Below, piece after piece: positions 1 through 9,790 of a DNA stretch of 64,000 bases (the stretch's first letter is position 1; every line of letters starts with the position of its first letter). The notes under the pieces were generated by a model. That model made no database searches and was not told the origin of the DNA. It saw only the letters and a list, made by a program, of their open reading frames with translations. Origin of the DNA: JADJLQ01 sp038251405 (lineage in GTDB: Bacteria; Bacteroidota; Bacteroidia; Chitinophagales; Saprospiraceae); NCBI GenBank assembly GCA_038251405.1, contig JBBSBH010000001.1:191400-255399 (forward strand), read 5' to 3'. A program made the position numbers and the translations under genes.

Positions 1-748
1 CATTATCGTACGTAAAGGCTTTTAAAAACAATGCCTGTGGTGCATATTTGCTTTCCGGATACTTTTCAATAATCCAGTCATACAATGAAATGGCTTTATT
101 ATATGTCTTCAGCGAACGAGCAGTTTCTGCAGCTTTATTCAGTAAATCTGCGCTTTCAGGGTCAGTAGGATTAATCAAAACAAAAGCCTCTGTGGCATCA
201 ACATATTGGGTAGCCGCTCCTTCATTAAATTGGTGGAGGCTATCATCATACATTCTATTGGCAAGATCTTGCACAAATTCTTTTAAAGGAATGGAAATAC
301 CGGCAATGCCTATAATCTTTTTTACTTCTTCCACTCTGGAGCTATTCGGATATTTTTCTAGAAACCCCTTGTAAAGTGTATTAGCAGCATTTTCGTTCCG
401 GATTACATTTTTCATCAAATCTGCCAGTTGGAGTATACGGTCACCTTCTTTTGGAGAATCCGGATCTTCTTTTATCAATGTATTTAAAAACATGGCGGAT
501 TCAAAATATCGGTTATTCGCTGAACTTACTTTTTCGGCTCTTTCCAATACCTCTATTTTTTCAGCTTTACTATGAGTATTATTAGTAACGAATGCCACAT
601 ATTCTGTGAGCAAAGTCTGGAGTGTATTGGGGTCTTTAGACTTAGCATACTCATCTTCCAGATGGGTAATATCTTTTAATGATTCCGGAACATCGTGTTT
701 GCAAGCTACAAGAAGCACTAAAGCGAATAGAAAAAGTCTTTGAATCAT
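1..748 (-). CDS. TPR-like outer-membrane lipoprotein (partial, 3' end outside window)
   Basis: An open reading frame reads leftward from an ATG at 748 and runs off the window edge without a stop, so about 249 N-terminal residues are visible. It begins with a lipoprotein signal: a hydrophobic stretch followed by LVAC, with the lipidated Cys at residue 16. The rest is helical and rich in Ala/Glu/Lys. Segments such as FLEKYPNSSRVEEV and WIIEKYPESKYAPQA are typical of tetratricopeptide repeats in BamD/YbgF-like periplasmic proteins. A role in envelope assembly or as a scaffold is likely but not proven. The nearest upstream gene is tRNA-Arg on the same strand, about 100 bases away. The missing C-terminus prevents a firmer family call. 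Confidence 0.75.
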   Translation of the reverse strand, partial: MIQRLFLFALVLLVACKHDVPESLKDITHLEDEYAKSKDPNTLQTLLTEYVAFVTNNTHSKAEKIEVLERAEKVSSANNRYFESAMFLNTLIKEDPDSPKEGDRILQLADLMKNVIRNENAANTLYKGFLEKYPNSSRVEEVKKIIGIAGISIPLKEFVQDLANRMYDDSLHQFNEGAATQYVDATEAFVLINPTDPESADLLNKAAETARSLKTYNKAISLYDWIIEKYPESKYAPQALFLKAFTYDN

Positions 749-845
749 GAATAGGTTAACTAATAAAAATATAAAATTACGCAGAAGCTGATATAAGAAG
801 GCACTATTTAGATTTAATTAATACAGTTCAACATCATATACTAAG

Positions 846-919
846 TGACCCGGACTGGATTCGAACCAGTGACCTACTGCTTAGAAGGCAGTTGCTCTAT
901 CCAGCTGAGCTACCGGGCC
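846..919 (-). tRNA. tRNA-Arg (anticodon TCT)
   Basis: This 74-nt cloverleaf lies on the minus strand. The acceptor stem GGCCCGG pairs with CCGGGTC with one G-U pair, and the discriminator base is A. The D arm contains AGCTCAGCTGGATAGAGC, and the anticodon stem ACTGC/GCAGT encloses the loop CTTCTAA, giving anticodon TCT (reads AGA/AGG). The T arm has GGTTCGAATCC. No CCA is encoded. A perfect TAnnTTTG promoter element lies 15 nt upstream. Confidence 0.96.
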
Positions 920-934
920 TCAATTTTTGGATCG

Positions 935-942
935 CAAAGATA
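935..942 (-). promoter_or_regulatory. Bacteroidetes -7 promoter element for tRNA-Arg
   Basis: The minus strand reads TATCTTTG, an exact match to the Bacteroidetes TAnnTTTG -7 element, 15 nt before the mature 5' end of tRNA-Arg. No convincing -33 TTTG is visible. Confidence 0.6.
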
Positions 943-1101
943 ACAGATTAACGCAGATATTAAAGCGCTTTTTTAACTAAGAATGTATTTAGAAATCTTG
1001 AATCCAGCTTCGTTTTACACCCTAAATGGGAGTAATTAAAGATGGTCGGAATTGTGCTAATTCCGAAGCCCAGTCAGCCCAAAATTGAAAGCCATATTTC
1101 T

Positions 1102-1833
1102 TTAAAATCGGGTAGCTAAATAATGGGGTAACATAGCTCTCCAGGTAGGCCAATCATGAGCCATATCGTAGCCCCAAATATCCAATTGGTGTGGAATGCC
1201 TTTTCCGGATAATATTTGTGAAAATCTTCTCGAGGCATCAGGAGCTTCGTAACTACCTGATCCTGTCAAAATATAAATATGCTTTTTAGATCTAAGCTTA
1301 TTTAAAATGTTTTCATCATGCATATTGGCCATATAGGCTGCTGGAGAATTAAAATACACCTGTTCATCAAAGTATCCATCTGAGTAGCTTTGGAGATCAT
1401 AATCTCCACTCATGGCGATCAAACCATCGATTAAAGCAGGTTTCTTAAAAAAAAGATTTGCTGAATGCAAAGCGCCTAATGATGCACCAGCTATTATAAT
1501 TGGCGTATCCCATGAAGTATGTGTTTTGATATACGGTATTACTTCATGATATATGTATTCGTTAAATTGATTGTGTCTGATGGCTTTATGTGGAGGATGC
1601 ATTTGCCGATTTAACCAACTTTCTGAATTGATACTGTTTACTGAAAAAACTTTGCATTTGCCACCTTCAATCATAGGTGTTATTGCATCTATGAGCTGAA
1701 ATCTTTCATATTCCAGATAATCAGCTCCTGCAGTAGGTAATAATAATAACCCGAACCCGTAATGACCATATTGGACAATTTCCATATGTTTATTAAGAGA
1801 AGGTGAATACCATCCATCTAAAATCCTTTGCAT
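1102..1833 (-). CDS. Alpha/beta-hydrolase, putative esterase (esterase D-like)
   Basis: The 243-residue protein has the alpha/beta-hydrolase fold of the putative esterase family (PF00756-like). The nucleophile elbow is GASLG with Ser118. A C-terminal catalytic His is likely in the MAHDW motif (His226), which in this family is followed by a W-rich helix, here WPTWRAMLPHYL. An acid residue probably lies near SGSYEAPDASRR. There is no signal peptide, so the enzyme is probably cytoplasmic and acts on a small ester or thioester. It is divergent from the ABC ATPase gene at 1939, with about 100 bases between their starts, and no operon partner is evident. The substrate cannot be read from the sequence. 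Confidence 0.85.
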   Translation of the reverse strand: MQRILDGWYSPSLNKHMEIVQYGHYGFGLLLLPTAGADYLEYERFQLIDAITPMIEGGKCKVFSVNSINSESWLNRQMHPPHKAIRHNQFNEYIYHEVIPYIKTHTSWDTPIIIAGASLGALHSANLFFKKPALIDGLIAMSGDYDLQSYSDGYFDEQVYFNSPAAYMANMHDENILNKLRSKKHIYILTGSGSYEAPDASRRFSQILSGKGIPHQLDIWGYDMAHDWPTWRAMLPHYLATRF

Positions 1834-1938
1834 ACCCGATTGAATTTTATAACTTTAAATATAGATTAATTTTCCAGAAAACCACCTTTGCTTCAATTAA
1901 AAGACTACTTTTCTTAAGCTATATTTACTGATTTAAAA

Positions 1939-3354
1939 ATGCACTATAATCTAAAAAACCTCTCCGTTAAATATTTCGATAAAAGCACCAATGATGCTGT
2001 GATTTTGGAGAATATTTCTTTGCAAATACATGATGGTGAAAGAATCGGGTTATTGGGCTATAGCGGATCGGGAAAGAGTCAACTGGCCTACTCACTGGCA
2101 AGGGTAAATGGTTTTTATGGTGCAATATTAAACGCTGTTGACCAATCATTTAATTATGAAAACATACACTTAAATTTAAATGAACCAAAAGAACTTCTTT
2201 TATTTAGGTCGACATACATAGCTTATATTTTCCAGGAGGCATATTCTTATTTTAACCCTACTCTAAAGCTAAAAAAGCAAATGGAGACTACAGATAAGAT
2301 CCAGTTAGCAGAATGGGTGAAAAATGTAGGTCTTGATAATCCGGAAATTATATTAAATAGCTACCCTTACCAATTGTCGGGGGGGCAATTGCAACGGCTG
2401 AGTATTCTTAAATGTTTGATAAAAAGCCCAAAATTAGTAGTTGCTGACGAGATAGATTCCGCTTTGGATTATACTCATTCACAAGCCATTCAGAAATTGA
2501 TTTTTGATCTTCAGGAGAAGTTAGGTTTCGCACTAATTTGGATTACGCATGATCAAAAAAGAGCTAAAGAAATCTGTAATAAAATCTGGTATTTGGAGAA
2601 TGGCAAAATGGTGTTTAATGGGAGTAGCTCAGATTTTTCTCCTATCCATATCCATTATCCCCGGGTTTTTCAAAAATCTATAAGTACTGAAATTATATCC
2701 TTAAAAAAAATTTCAAAAAACTTTATAAAGTCAAAACCCTGGTTTGAAAAAGAAACCCTGGTCGTTCTGGACAAGTTAAGCTTATCCATAATGTCCGGTG
2801 AAATTGTAGGAATAATAGGGTCTTCGGGTTCCGGCAAAACTACTTTGGGTAAAATTGTAGCCAATTTAGAGCCCTTCGATTTGGGCGAAATTTTTTTTGA
2901 AGGCGAGCCAAGATCAACCATTTACCCCAATAAAGATATTTTTTATTTATTTCAGGATGCATACAGTTCGCTCGATCCGACTTTTAGAGTACTCGACTTG
3001 TTAAATGAAGCTCTAGCTATTGGTAATCAATCTTTTACAGTAGATGAGCTCTTGCATTGGGGGGCTTTAGAAAAATCTGTTTTAAATAAAAAAGTAAACG
3101 AACTATCTGGTGGCATGAGGCAAAGAATTGCTTTAGTTCGTGCCCTCGCTGTAAAACCCAAACTATTAATATTGGATGAATCTTTAAATGCATTAAATCC
3201 TGAATTACAAATTGCCATTATTAAAATACTATGGGATTTTCAATCTAAAGAAGGATTGGCTATTCTCTTTATATCGCATCAGGAAGAATTGGTAAAAGCT
3301 ATCTGTCATCGGGTTTTTCAATTACAAAACGGATACTTAACACAAAATTCTTAG
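1939..3354 (+). CDS. ABC transporter ATP-binding protein, two fused nucleotide-binding domains (Opp/Dpp type)
   Basis: The 471-residue protein carries two complete ABC ATPase domains. The first has Walker A GYSGSGKSQ (about residues 40-48), signature LSGGQLQRL and Walker B LVVADE. The second has Walker A GSSGSGKTT (about 294-302), signature LSGGMRQRI and Walker B LLILDES. The Q-loops FQEAYSYFNPT and FQDAYSSLDPT resemble oligopeptide/dipeptide/nickel importers of the DppD-DppF or YejF/GsiA type, so it would energise peptide or metal uptake. It is shorter than the usual roughly 530-residue fused members because the inter-domain linkers and C-terminal extensions are reduced. No permease or substrate-binding protein gene lies nearby, so its membrane partner must be elsewhere. 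Confidence 0.9.
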   Translation: MHYNLKNLSVKYFDKSTNDAVILENISLQIHDGERIGLLGYSGSGKSQLAYSLARVNGFYGAILNAVDQSFNYENIHLNLNEPKELLLFRSTYIAYIFQEAYSYFNPTLKLKKQMETTDKIQLAEWVKNVGLDNPEIILNSYPYQLSGGQLQRLSILKCLIKSPKLVVADEIDSALDYTHSQAIQKLIFDLQEKLGFALIWITHDQKRAKEICNKIWYLENGKMVFNGSSSDFSPIHIHYPRVFQKSISTEIISLKKISKNFIKSKPWFEKETLVVLDKLSLSIMSGEIVGIIGSSGSGKTTLGKIVANLEPFDLGEIFFEGEPRSTIYPNKDIFYLFQDAYSSLDPTFRVLDLLNEALAIGNQSFTVDELLHWGALEKSVLNKKVNELSGGMRQRIALVRALAVKPKLLILDESLNALNPELQIAIIKILWDFQSKEGLAILFISHQEELVKAICHRVFQLQNGYLTQNS

Positions 3355-3385
3355 TAGTTTTTTACCTGAAACCTGATTTTGGAAG

Positions 3386-3393
3386 TATCTTTG
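3386..3393 (+). promoter_or_regulatory. Bacteroidetes -7 element abutting a start codon
   Basis: TATCTTTG matches TAnnTTTG exactly. Only six bases separate it from the ATG at 3400, so the transcript would start at or next to the start codon (leaderless or nearly so). It supports the small gene downstream and its ATG start over the upstream TTG in the same frame. Confidence 0.55.
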
Positions 3394-3399
3394 CAACTT

Positions 3400-3609
3400 A
3401 TGAAAACGCGATCTCCCAAGTTTGCTTTTTTACTGGTGCTTGTTGCAAGTGTATGTATTTTTACATATCTCAATTTTTGCCCTTCCGTAGGAAATGAAGT
3501 GATAGATGCTAATTCTATGCTCACCGAAGCGAAGCAAAGACTTAGTTTTCCCGAGTTGGAAGTAATGGTGAAATTGGTAAAAGCCGTTACGGAATTTTTA
3601 ATCCCTTGA
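3400..3609 (+). CDS. Small single-pass membrane protein, 69 residues
   Basis: The ATG at 3400 opens a 69-residue frame: a basic N-terminus (MKTRSPK), one hydrophobic segment of about 20 residues (FAFLLVLVASVCIFTYL), then a short, mostly polar tail rich in Glu/Lys/Val. This looks like a signal-anchored inner-membrane or secreted peptide. I chose the ATG rather than the TTG at 3379 because a perfect promoter element lies between them. The gene sits after the ABC ATPase gene and overlaps the 3' end of gltD, transcribed towards it, by 12 bases. I recognise no family. It could be spurious, but the promoter position and the signal-anchor pattern favour a real gene. Confidence 0.5.
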   Translation: MKTRSPKFAFLLVLVASVCIFTYLNFCPSVGNEVIDANSMLTEAKQRLSFPELEVMVKLVKAVTEFLIP

Positions 3610-5049
3610 TTTACCCATAGAGTAACCAGTAGCCAGAAAATCTCCAACAGCCGTAGCTGCTTCTCTTCCTTCTGCTATAGCCCATACTACCAAACTTTGA
3701 CCCCTTCGCATGTCACCTGCTGAAAATACTTTCGGATTGGAAGTCTGATAATTTTTGTCTGCAACATTTCCTCTTGGATCGAGATCTAAACCCAGTGTTT
3801 CTAACATTCCTTTGTGCTGGGGATGAAGATATCCCATAGCCAAAAAAACAAAATCACATAAAATAATTTGCTCTGTACCCGGTTTTTCAATCATTTTATT
3901 TTGACCAGAGACAGGATCTTTTTTCCATTCTATTTCTATCACTTGTAAAGATTCTACGCGATCTTTTCCATTTGATTTAAATTCTTTGCTTAAGATAGCC
4001 CATTGTCTTTCGCAACCTTCTTCATGAGAGGATGAGGTGCGCAATATCATAGGCCATTCAGGCCACGGATTAGTAGAGTTTCTCTCTTCCGGTGGTTGGG
4101 ACAATAATTCAATTTGTACCACTTTATTGGCCCCTAATCGTACACTATTACCTACACAGTCTGACCCAGTATCTCCTCCTCCAATGACCAGCACATTCTT
4201 TCCTTTTGGATTGATTTCAATTTTTGGATTAATATGAATACCTGCATTCCTTCGATTGCATTGTTCTAAATATTCCATCGCAAAATGAATTCCTTTGAGC
4301 TCTCGTCCCGGAATAGGTAGATCCCTGGGTACGGTAGACCCTCCACATAATACCAGCGCATCATTGGCAGTCATTAGTTCGTTAACATCTATATTTTCAC
4401 CTACACAAGCATTGGTAAGGAATTCTACACCTTCACTTTCCATTATTTCCAATCTACGATCGATCACCCATTTTTCCAGTTTGAAATCAGGGATGCCATA
4501 TCGAAGTAAGCCTCCTATCTTATCATTTCTCTCATATACGGATACGTGATGACCTTGATGATTTAGTTGATCGGCCGCAGCTAGTCCTGAGGGCCCGGAA
4601 CCAATCACTGCTACTTTTTTACCTGTACGAATAATATCTTTTCTAGATTCGTAGTACCCCATCTCATGGGCTTTTTCAGCAATAGATTTTTCTATATGCT
4701 CTATGGTAACCGGAGTGGAATGAAGTCCCAGCACACAACTAGCCTCGCAGGGTGCCGGGCATATGCGACCAGTAAACTCTGGAAAATTATTGGTACTTCT
4801 CAAAATTTGAAATGCTTCACCCCATTCTTCCCTAAAAACAGCATCATTAAAATCGGGGATGATATTTCCCAGAGGGCAGCCGCTATGGCAAAAGGGCACC
4901 CCGCAATCCATACAGCGAGAGGCCTGATGGTTGGTCAGGGTTTTATCATAAGGCGCATATATCTCTTTGTAATCTTTAATCCGTTCCTTTACATCACGCG
5001 ATGGTGGAAGCTCGCGATCATACTTTAAAAATCCTCTTGGATCAGCCAT
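3598..5049 (-). CDS. gltD: Glutamate synthase (NADPH) small subunit
   Basis: The 483-residue protein is the beta subunit of NADPH-dependent glutamate synthase. It oxidises NADPH at FAD and passes electrons through 4Fe-4S clusters to GltB. The N-terminal Cys-rich region (CMDCGVPFCHSGCP, then CPAPCEASCVLG) binds the Fe-S clusters. The first dinucleotide-binding motif VIGSGPSGLAAA (FAD) lies near residue 150, and a second, VIGGGDTGSDC (NADPH), near residue 290. The C-terminal SAGDMRRGQSLVVWAIAEGR is the conserved FAD-contacting segment. It lies 45 bases downstream of gltB on the same strand, so the two form an operon. Length and motifs are normal for the family. Confidence 0.97.
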   Translation of the reverse strand: MADPRGFLKYDRELPPSRDVKERIKDYKEIYAPYDKTLTNHQASRCMDCGVPFCHSGCPLGNIIPDFNDAVFREEWGEAFQILRSTNNFPEFTGRICPAPCEASCVLGLHSTPVTIEHIEKSIAEKAHEMGYYESRKDIIRTGKKVAVIGSGPSGLAAADQLNHQGHHVSVYERNDKIGGLLRYGIPDFKLEKWVIDRRLEIMESEGVEFLTNACVGENIDVNELMTANDALVLCGGSTVPRDLPIPGRELKGIHFAMEYLEQCNRRNAGIHINPKIEINPKGKNVLVIGGGDTGSDCVGNSVRLGANKVVQIELLSQPPEERNSTNPWPEWPMILRTSSSHEEGCERQWAILSKEFKSNGKDRVESLQVIEIEWKKDPVSGQNKMIEKPGTEQIILCDFVFLAMGYLHPQHKGMLETLGLDLDPRGNVADKNYQTSNPKVFSAGDMRRGQSLVVWAIAEGREAATAVGDFLATGYSMGKSRD

Positions 5050-5094
5050 TTCTTATCTCTTTGAATTAGTTAATTTTTTTTGTCAAAATTTTTA

Positions 5095-8000
5095 TCATTG
5101 GATCACCTCTGCAGATTTCTTTTGCGATTCCTGTAAGACTTTTTTGAAATCCTGAGGAATTACTTTGATGAAGTCATCCTTGAAAATATCCCAGTTTTCG
5201 AGTATTTCCAGGGCAGATCTACTGGAAGTATACCGGAAATGATTGCGAAGAAGATTTCTAATCTCTTCAAAATCATCGGCGGAGGGAGTTTCTATATCTA
5301 CCAATTCTTTATTTACTTTTTTATCAAAGTCATCCCAGGTGGCTCTTACATAGGCAATACCCCCGCTCATACCTGCCGCAAAATTTTTGCCGATTTCGCC
5401 TATTATAACTACCCGGCCACCAGTCATATACTCACATCCATGATCACCTACACCTTCTACTACGGCAATCGCTCCTGAATTACGCACGGCAAATCGTTCA
5501 CCTGCCATTCCCTTGATATACACTTCGCCTGAAGTAGCACCGTATAAAGCAACATTTCCTGCAATGATATTTTTTGCCGGATCGAACGTATTTTTTCTAT
5601 CAGGACTCAATACAACGGTAGCTCCGGATAAGCCTTTACAAAAATAATCGTTGGATTCCCCTTCGAGGATAAAATGCAGTCCCCGGGCGCCAAAGGCGGC
5701 AAAACTTTGACCGGCGGACCCTCTAAATCGGTACCGAATAGTACCCGGAGCCAAACCTTCAGCTTTATACCTTTTGCTAATTTCATAGGAGAGCATTGTC
5801 CCGGTAGCTCTATCTGTATTCCTGATATTGAAAATGCCCGTGATGTGTTGCCTGTGATCAAGTGCCGGAGAGGCATGTTCAATCAATTTCCGGTCAAGAA
5901 TTTTATCGATGCCATGATCCTGAGGCACACTCTTAAACGTACCTACCGATGGGTCTTTCTTTTCTTGATACAATATCGTATCCAGGTTTAGATATTGTGT
6001 CTTCCATACCTGGTTGGGTTTCCATTGGAGCATCTCAGCATGGCCCACCATTTCATTGATAGTGCGAAATCCAAGTTGAGCCATTATCTCACGCATTTCC
6101 TGAGCTAAAAATCTAAAGAAAGAGATCACATGATCTGGATTGCCATGGAACTTTTTACGCAATTCAGGGTCCTGAGTGGCAATACCCACCGGACAAGTGT
6201 TAAGATGACATTTTCTCATAAGAATGCAACCTTCAACGACTAAGGCCGCGGTGGCTATCCCCCATTCTTCTGCTCCTAAAAGGGTAGCAATGATTAAGTC
6301 TTTGCCAGTCCGTATTTGCCCGTCAGACTGTAATACTACACGGTCTCTTAATTTGTTTTGAATTAAAGTTTGATGCGTTTCAGCAAGTCCCAATTCCCAG
6401 GGCAAACCGGCATGCCGGATAGAAGTAAGGGGCGATGCCCCGGTGCCACCATCATGTCCGGAAATCAATATCACATCTGAATGCGCTTTGGCAACACCGC
6501 TTGCAATGATGCCCACACCTGCTTTAGACACTAATTTAACCGATACTCTCGCATCGCGATTTGCATTTTTAAGATCGAAAATCAACTGCGCTAAATCTTC
6601 GATCGAGTATATATCATGGTGAGGTGGAGGCGATATCAATCCAACCCCGGGCGTGGAATGTCTTGTACGACCGATCCAATCATTTACTTTGTGACCGGGC
6701 AATTCTCCGCCCTCACCGGGTTTTGCTCCCTGGGCCATTTTTATTTGTAATTCCTGAGCTTCACTCAAGTAATAACTCGTGACTCCAAATCTACCTGATG
6801 CTACTTGCTTGATAGCAGAGCGCAGGTAGTCTCCATTTGGCTTTCTTTCGTAGCGGATAGGGTCTTCTCCGCCTTCTCCACTATTACTTTTGGCACCAAT
6901 GCGATTCATAGCAATGGCCAGTGTAGTATGTGCTTCATATGAAATGGAACCAAACGACATAGCTCCTGTTGCAAAACGCTTGAGAATGTTTTCAATAGGC
7001 TCAACTTCTTCTATTGGAATTGCATTGCTTTCTTTGAATGAAAACAATCCCCTTAACGTAACTGCTTGTTTGTCTTGATCATCTATGGATTTAGAATATT
7101 TTTTAAAGATTTTGTAATCATCCAATTGAGTAGACATCTGCAATAAATGAATACTGGTAGGGTTGAATAAATGTTGTTCTCCATCTCGTTTCCATTGATA
7201 GACTCCAGCGTCGCGTAAATGATCTTTAGGCTGAATCTGGTATCGCTCTTTGATTTCTCTTTGAATCGCTTCAAAATCAAGCCCTCCTATTCTGGAAACG
7301 GTTCCTTTAAAACATTTTTCTATCACATGATGTCCAATTCCAACCGCTTCGAATATTTGTGCTCCCTGATAGGACTGCAGGGTGGAAATACCATTTTTGG
7401 CCATGATTTTGAGTAAGCTTTTTTCAAGGCCTTTGATGAATTTCTTCTCAATTTCTTTATAATTCTCCGGAAGTAATGATGTTTCTTTTAGCCAAATTGA
7501 TTCAATGGCTAGATAGGGATGAACGGCATTAGCCCCATAACCAAATAATAATGCGAAATGGTGGGATTCCCATACATCAGCTGCCTGAATCACCAGAGAG
7601 GTCTTGCTTCGCAAAGCAGTTTGAATCAAATGGTGGTGAATAGCCCCTGTAGCCATCAAACTCGGTATTGCTGCCTGGCCATAGCCAATTTTAGCATCGG
7701 AAAGCACTAGAATATTATGACCTGACTTGGCTAATTTTTCAGCAGTCAGACACAATGCATTTATAGCAGATTCCAATGAATAAGGTCTATCCAATTCATA
7801 TACGGTGGGAAGAAAACCAACTTTAAAATCAGAATGATTAATAGAACTTAGTTTGGCAAATTCACTGTGCGTCATTACGGGATGCTCCAGATATATAAAG
7901 GCTGCCAGATCCTCATTTGCCTCTAATATGTTGCCGCTAGCGCCTAACCGACTGGTAAAGGCCATTACACTTCTTTCTCTGTTAGAGTCTATGGGGGGGT

Positions 8001-9585
8001 TAGTAACCTGAGCAAATAGTTGCTTAAAATAATTGGCAATATGCTGAGGTTTTTGGGATAGAATTGCCAGAGGGGTATCAGTACCCATTGACCCAAGAGG
8101 ATCCCGTTCTTCAGATACCATAGGCTGAAGAATGATTTTAATATCTTCTTTTGTCATTCCAGCCCATTGTTGCCTTTCCAGCAATGAAGGACCCTGGTAA
8201 GAGATGAGCTCTATTTCTTTTTTATCACTTAGATCTGATATTTTTTTACGCCTTTTTGCTAACCATTTATCATAAGGTTTATTGTGACAAATAATATTTT
8301 TCACTTCGTCGTCACCGACTATTCGATGCTGCTCTAAATCAGCAATTAAAATTTTGCCGGGTTGTAATCTGCCTTTGTAAATTATTTTGGCTGGATCGAG
8401 GTCTACTACTCCCGTCTCAGATGCCACTACCAGTTCGTTATCAGAGGTGACACTATATCTACTTGGCCTCAAGCCATTTCTATCCAGGGTAGCCCCAACT
8501 ACTATACCATCACTAAAGCACATAGAGGCTGGTCCATCCCAAGGCTCCATCAGATTTTGATTGTATGCGTAAAAATCTTTTTTGTATTGCTCCATATTTA
8601 CATCGTGTTCCCAGGCTTCAGGAATCATCATCATTAAAGCATGAGGTACAGACCTTCCACTTTGTACCAGGTACTCCAATACATTATCAAATCCACCCGA
8701 ATCTGAAAGTCCTCTCCACGGAATAGGTTTGAGCATCCGGTTATCATCTTCAGTAAAAATATCAGACTTAAGGTGATCTTCTTTGGCACGCCACCAATTC
8801 AAATTTCCTCTGATGGTATTTATTTCTCCATTGTGGGCGATATATCTAAAAGGTTGGGCAAGTTTCCATTTAGGAACGGTGTTGGTAGAAAATCTGCTGT
8901 GAATAATGGCAATGCATGAGGAAAACCTTTCATCCCGCAAATCAGGATAATACTGCCTTAGTTGGTAGGTAGTTAACTGCCCTTTGTAGATAAGTGTTTT
9001 ATACGAAGAGGATGCTACATAAAATGTTTCTTCTACTTCTGGTATAAATTTATAAACAGAGTGACTAATGTATTTTCTTAAAACATAAAGTTGCCGCTCT
9101 AATTCCTTTACTGGCAACTTGGTATTTGGCGTTACAAAGATTTGAACGATTCTGGGCTCAGATTCCAAAGCGGATTGTCCCAACCCTTTGTTTTCAGTAG
9201 GTACCTCTCTTTTACCAATAACTCTAAAATTGGATTGGCCAATGAGCTGTTCAGTTTGGGTAATGGACTTGCTGAATAGCTTATAATCAGTAGGCAGAAA
9301 ACACATCAAAATACCATACTCACCGAATTCTGGAATTTTAAAACCAAGCTTTAAGGTTTCTTCTTTTAAAAAAAGATGAGGTGTCTGTACTAATATACCT
9401 GCGCCATCCCCTGTCTCCGGGTCGCAGCCACATGCACCTCTGTGCTCCATGTTTTCCAGCATGGTTAGCGCATTATGAATGACTTTATGCTGGGAAATTC
9501 CGTTAAGATTGGCAAACAGACCCACACCGCAGGAGTCTTTCTCAAGCTCGGGTATGTACAATCCTCTTTGATCTATTTTATCCAT
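5095..9585 (-). CDS. gltB: Glutamate synthase (NADPH) large subunit
   Basis: The 1496-residue GltB transfers the amide of glutamine to 2-oxoglutarate, giving two glutamates. The catalytic Cys of the class II glutamine amidotransferase domain is Cys19, preceded by a short propeptide (KDSCGVGLF) that must be removed. The central and FMN-binding synthase domains follow, with GEGGEDP and SGHDGGTGASP loops. The 3Fe-4S cysteines are in CILMRKCHLNTCPVG. The C-terminal beta-helix (GXGXG domain) has repeats such as GLSGATVVLSP and GAIAVVEGVGDHGCEYMTGG. It is first in the gltBD operon. With the GS-GOGAT route this is the main entry of ammonia into glutamate. No promoter match was found in the 200 bases upstream. 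Confidence 0.98.
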   Translation of the reverse strand: MDKIDQRGLYIPELEKDSCGVGLFANLNGISQHKVIHNALTMLENMEHRGACGCDPETGDGAGILVQTPHLFLKEETLKLGFKIPEFGEYGILMCFLPTDYKLFSKSITQTEQLIGQSNFRVIGKREVPTENKGLGQSALESEPRIVQIFVTPNTKLPVKELERQLYVLRKYISHSVYKFIPEVEETFYVASSSYKTLIYKGQLTTYQLRQYYPDLRDERFSSCIAIIHSRFSTNTVPKWKLAQPFRYIAHNGEINTIRGNLNWWRAKEDHLKSDIFTEDDNRMLKPIPWRGLSDSGGFDNVLEYLVQSGRSVPHALMMMIPEAWEHDVNMEQYKKDFYAYNQNLMEPWDGPASMCFSDGIVVGATLDRNGLRPSRYSVTSDNELVVASETGVVDLDPAKIIYKGRLQPGKILIADLEQHRIVGDDEVKNIICHNKPYDKWLAKRRKKISDLSDKKEIELISYQGPSLLERQQWAGMTKEDIKIILQPMVSEERDPLGSMGTDTPLAILSQKPQHIANYFKQLFAQVTNPPIDSNRERSVMAFTSRLGASGNILEANEDLAAFIYLEHPVMTHSEFAKLSSINHSDFKVGFLPTVYELDRPYSLESAINALCLTAEKLAKSGHNILVLSDAKIGYGQAAIPSLMATGAIHHHLIQTALRSKTSLVIQAADVWESHHFALLFGYGANAVHPYLAIESIWLKETSLLPENYKEIEKKFIKGLEKSLLKIMAKNGISTLQSYQGAQIFEAVGIGHHVIEKCFKGTVSRIGGLDFEAIQREIKERYQIQPKDHLRDAGVYQWKRDGEQHLFNPTSIHLLQMSTQLDDYKIFKKYSKSIDDQDKQAVTLRGLFSFKESNAIPIEEVEPIENILKRFATGAMSFGSISYEAHTTLAIAMNRIGAKSNSGEGGEDPIRYERKPNGDYLRSAIKQVASGRFGVTSYYLSEAQELQIKMAQGAKPGEGGELPGHKVNDWIGRTRHSTPGVGLISPPPHHDIYSIEDLAQLIFDLKNANRDARVSVKLVSKAGVGIIASGVAKAHSDVILISGHDGGTGASPLTSIRHAGLPWELGLAETHQTLIQNKLRDRVVLQSDGQIRTGKDLIIATLLGAEEWGIATAALVVEGCILMRKCHLNTCPVGIATQDPELRKKFHGNPDHVISFFRFLAQEMREIMAQLGFRTINEMVGHAEMLQWKPNQVWKTQYLNLDTILYQEKKDPSVGTFKSVPQDHGIDKILDRKLIEHASPALDHRQHITGIFNIRNTDRATGTMLSYEISKRYKAEGLAPGTIRYRFRGSAGQSFAAFGARGLHFILEGESNDYFCKGLSGATVVLSPDRKNTFDPAKNIIAGNVALYGATSGEVYIKGMAGERFAVRNSGAIAVVEGVGDHGCEYMTGGRVVIIGEIGKNFAAGMSGGIAYVRATWDDFDKKVNKELVDIETPSADDFEEIRNLLRNHFRYTSSRSALEILENWDIFKDDFIKVIPQDFKKVLQESQKKSAEVIQ

Positions 9586-9790
9586 TAAATTATTATTTCT
9601 GAATGTAGTAATATTGCATCAGAACCTGACAGCGTCATGGGGAGACACTGCTGGCTCAATTTTAGGAGTGAAAAGATATACCAAATCTGCTAAAGAAGCT
9701 ATTAAATAATAAGAAATAATTGTACTAAACAAAAATTTGATCCTTTTGTATTAATTTGTCCTTCAATACATTGTAAAAAAAATCATTGTT

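Noticed and set aside
3351..3647. A 98-codon minus-strand frame between the ABC gene and gltD
   Set aside because: It overlaps gltD and the plus-strand small gene, has no signal or known pattern and no promoter.
5239..9585. Many plus-strand frames opposite gltB
   Set aside because: They are shadows of a long, well-supported gene and show no promoter or known motif.
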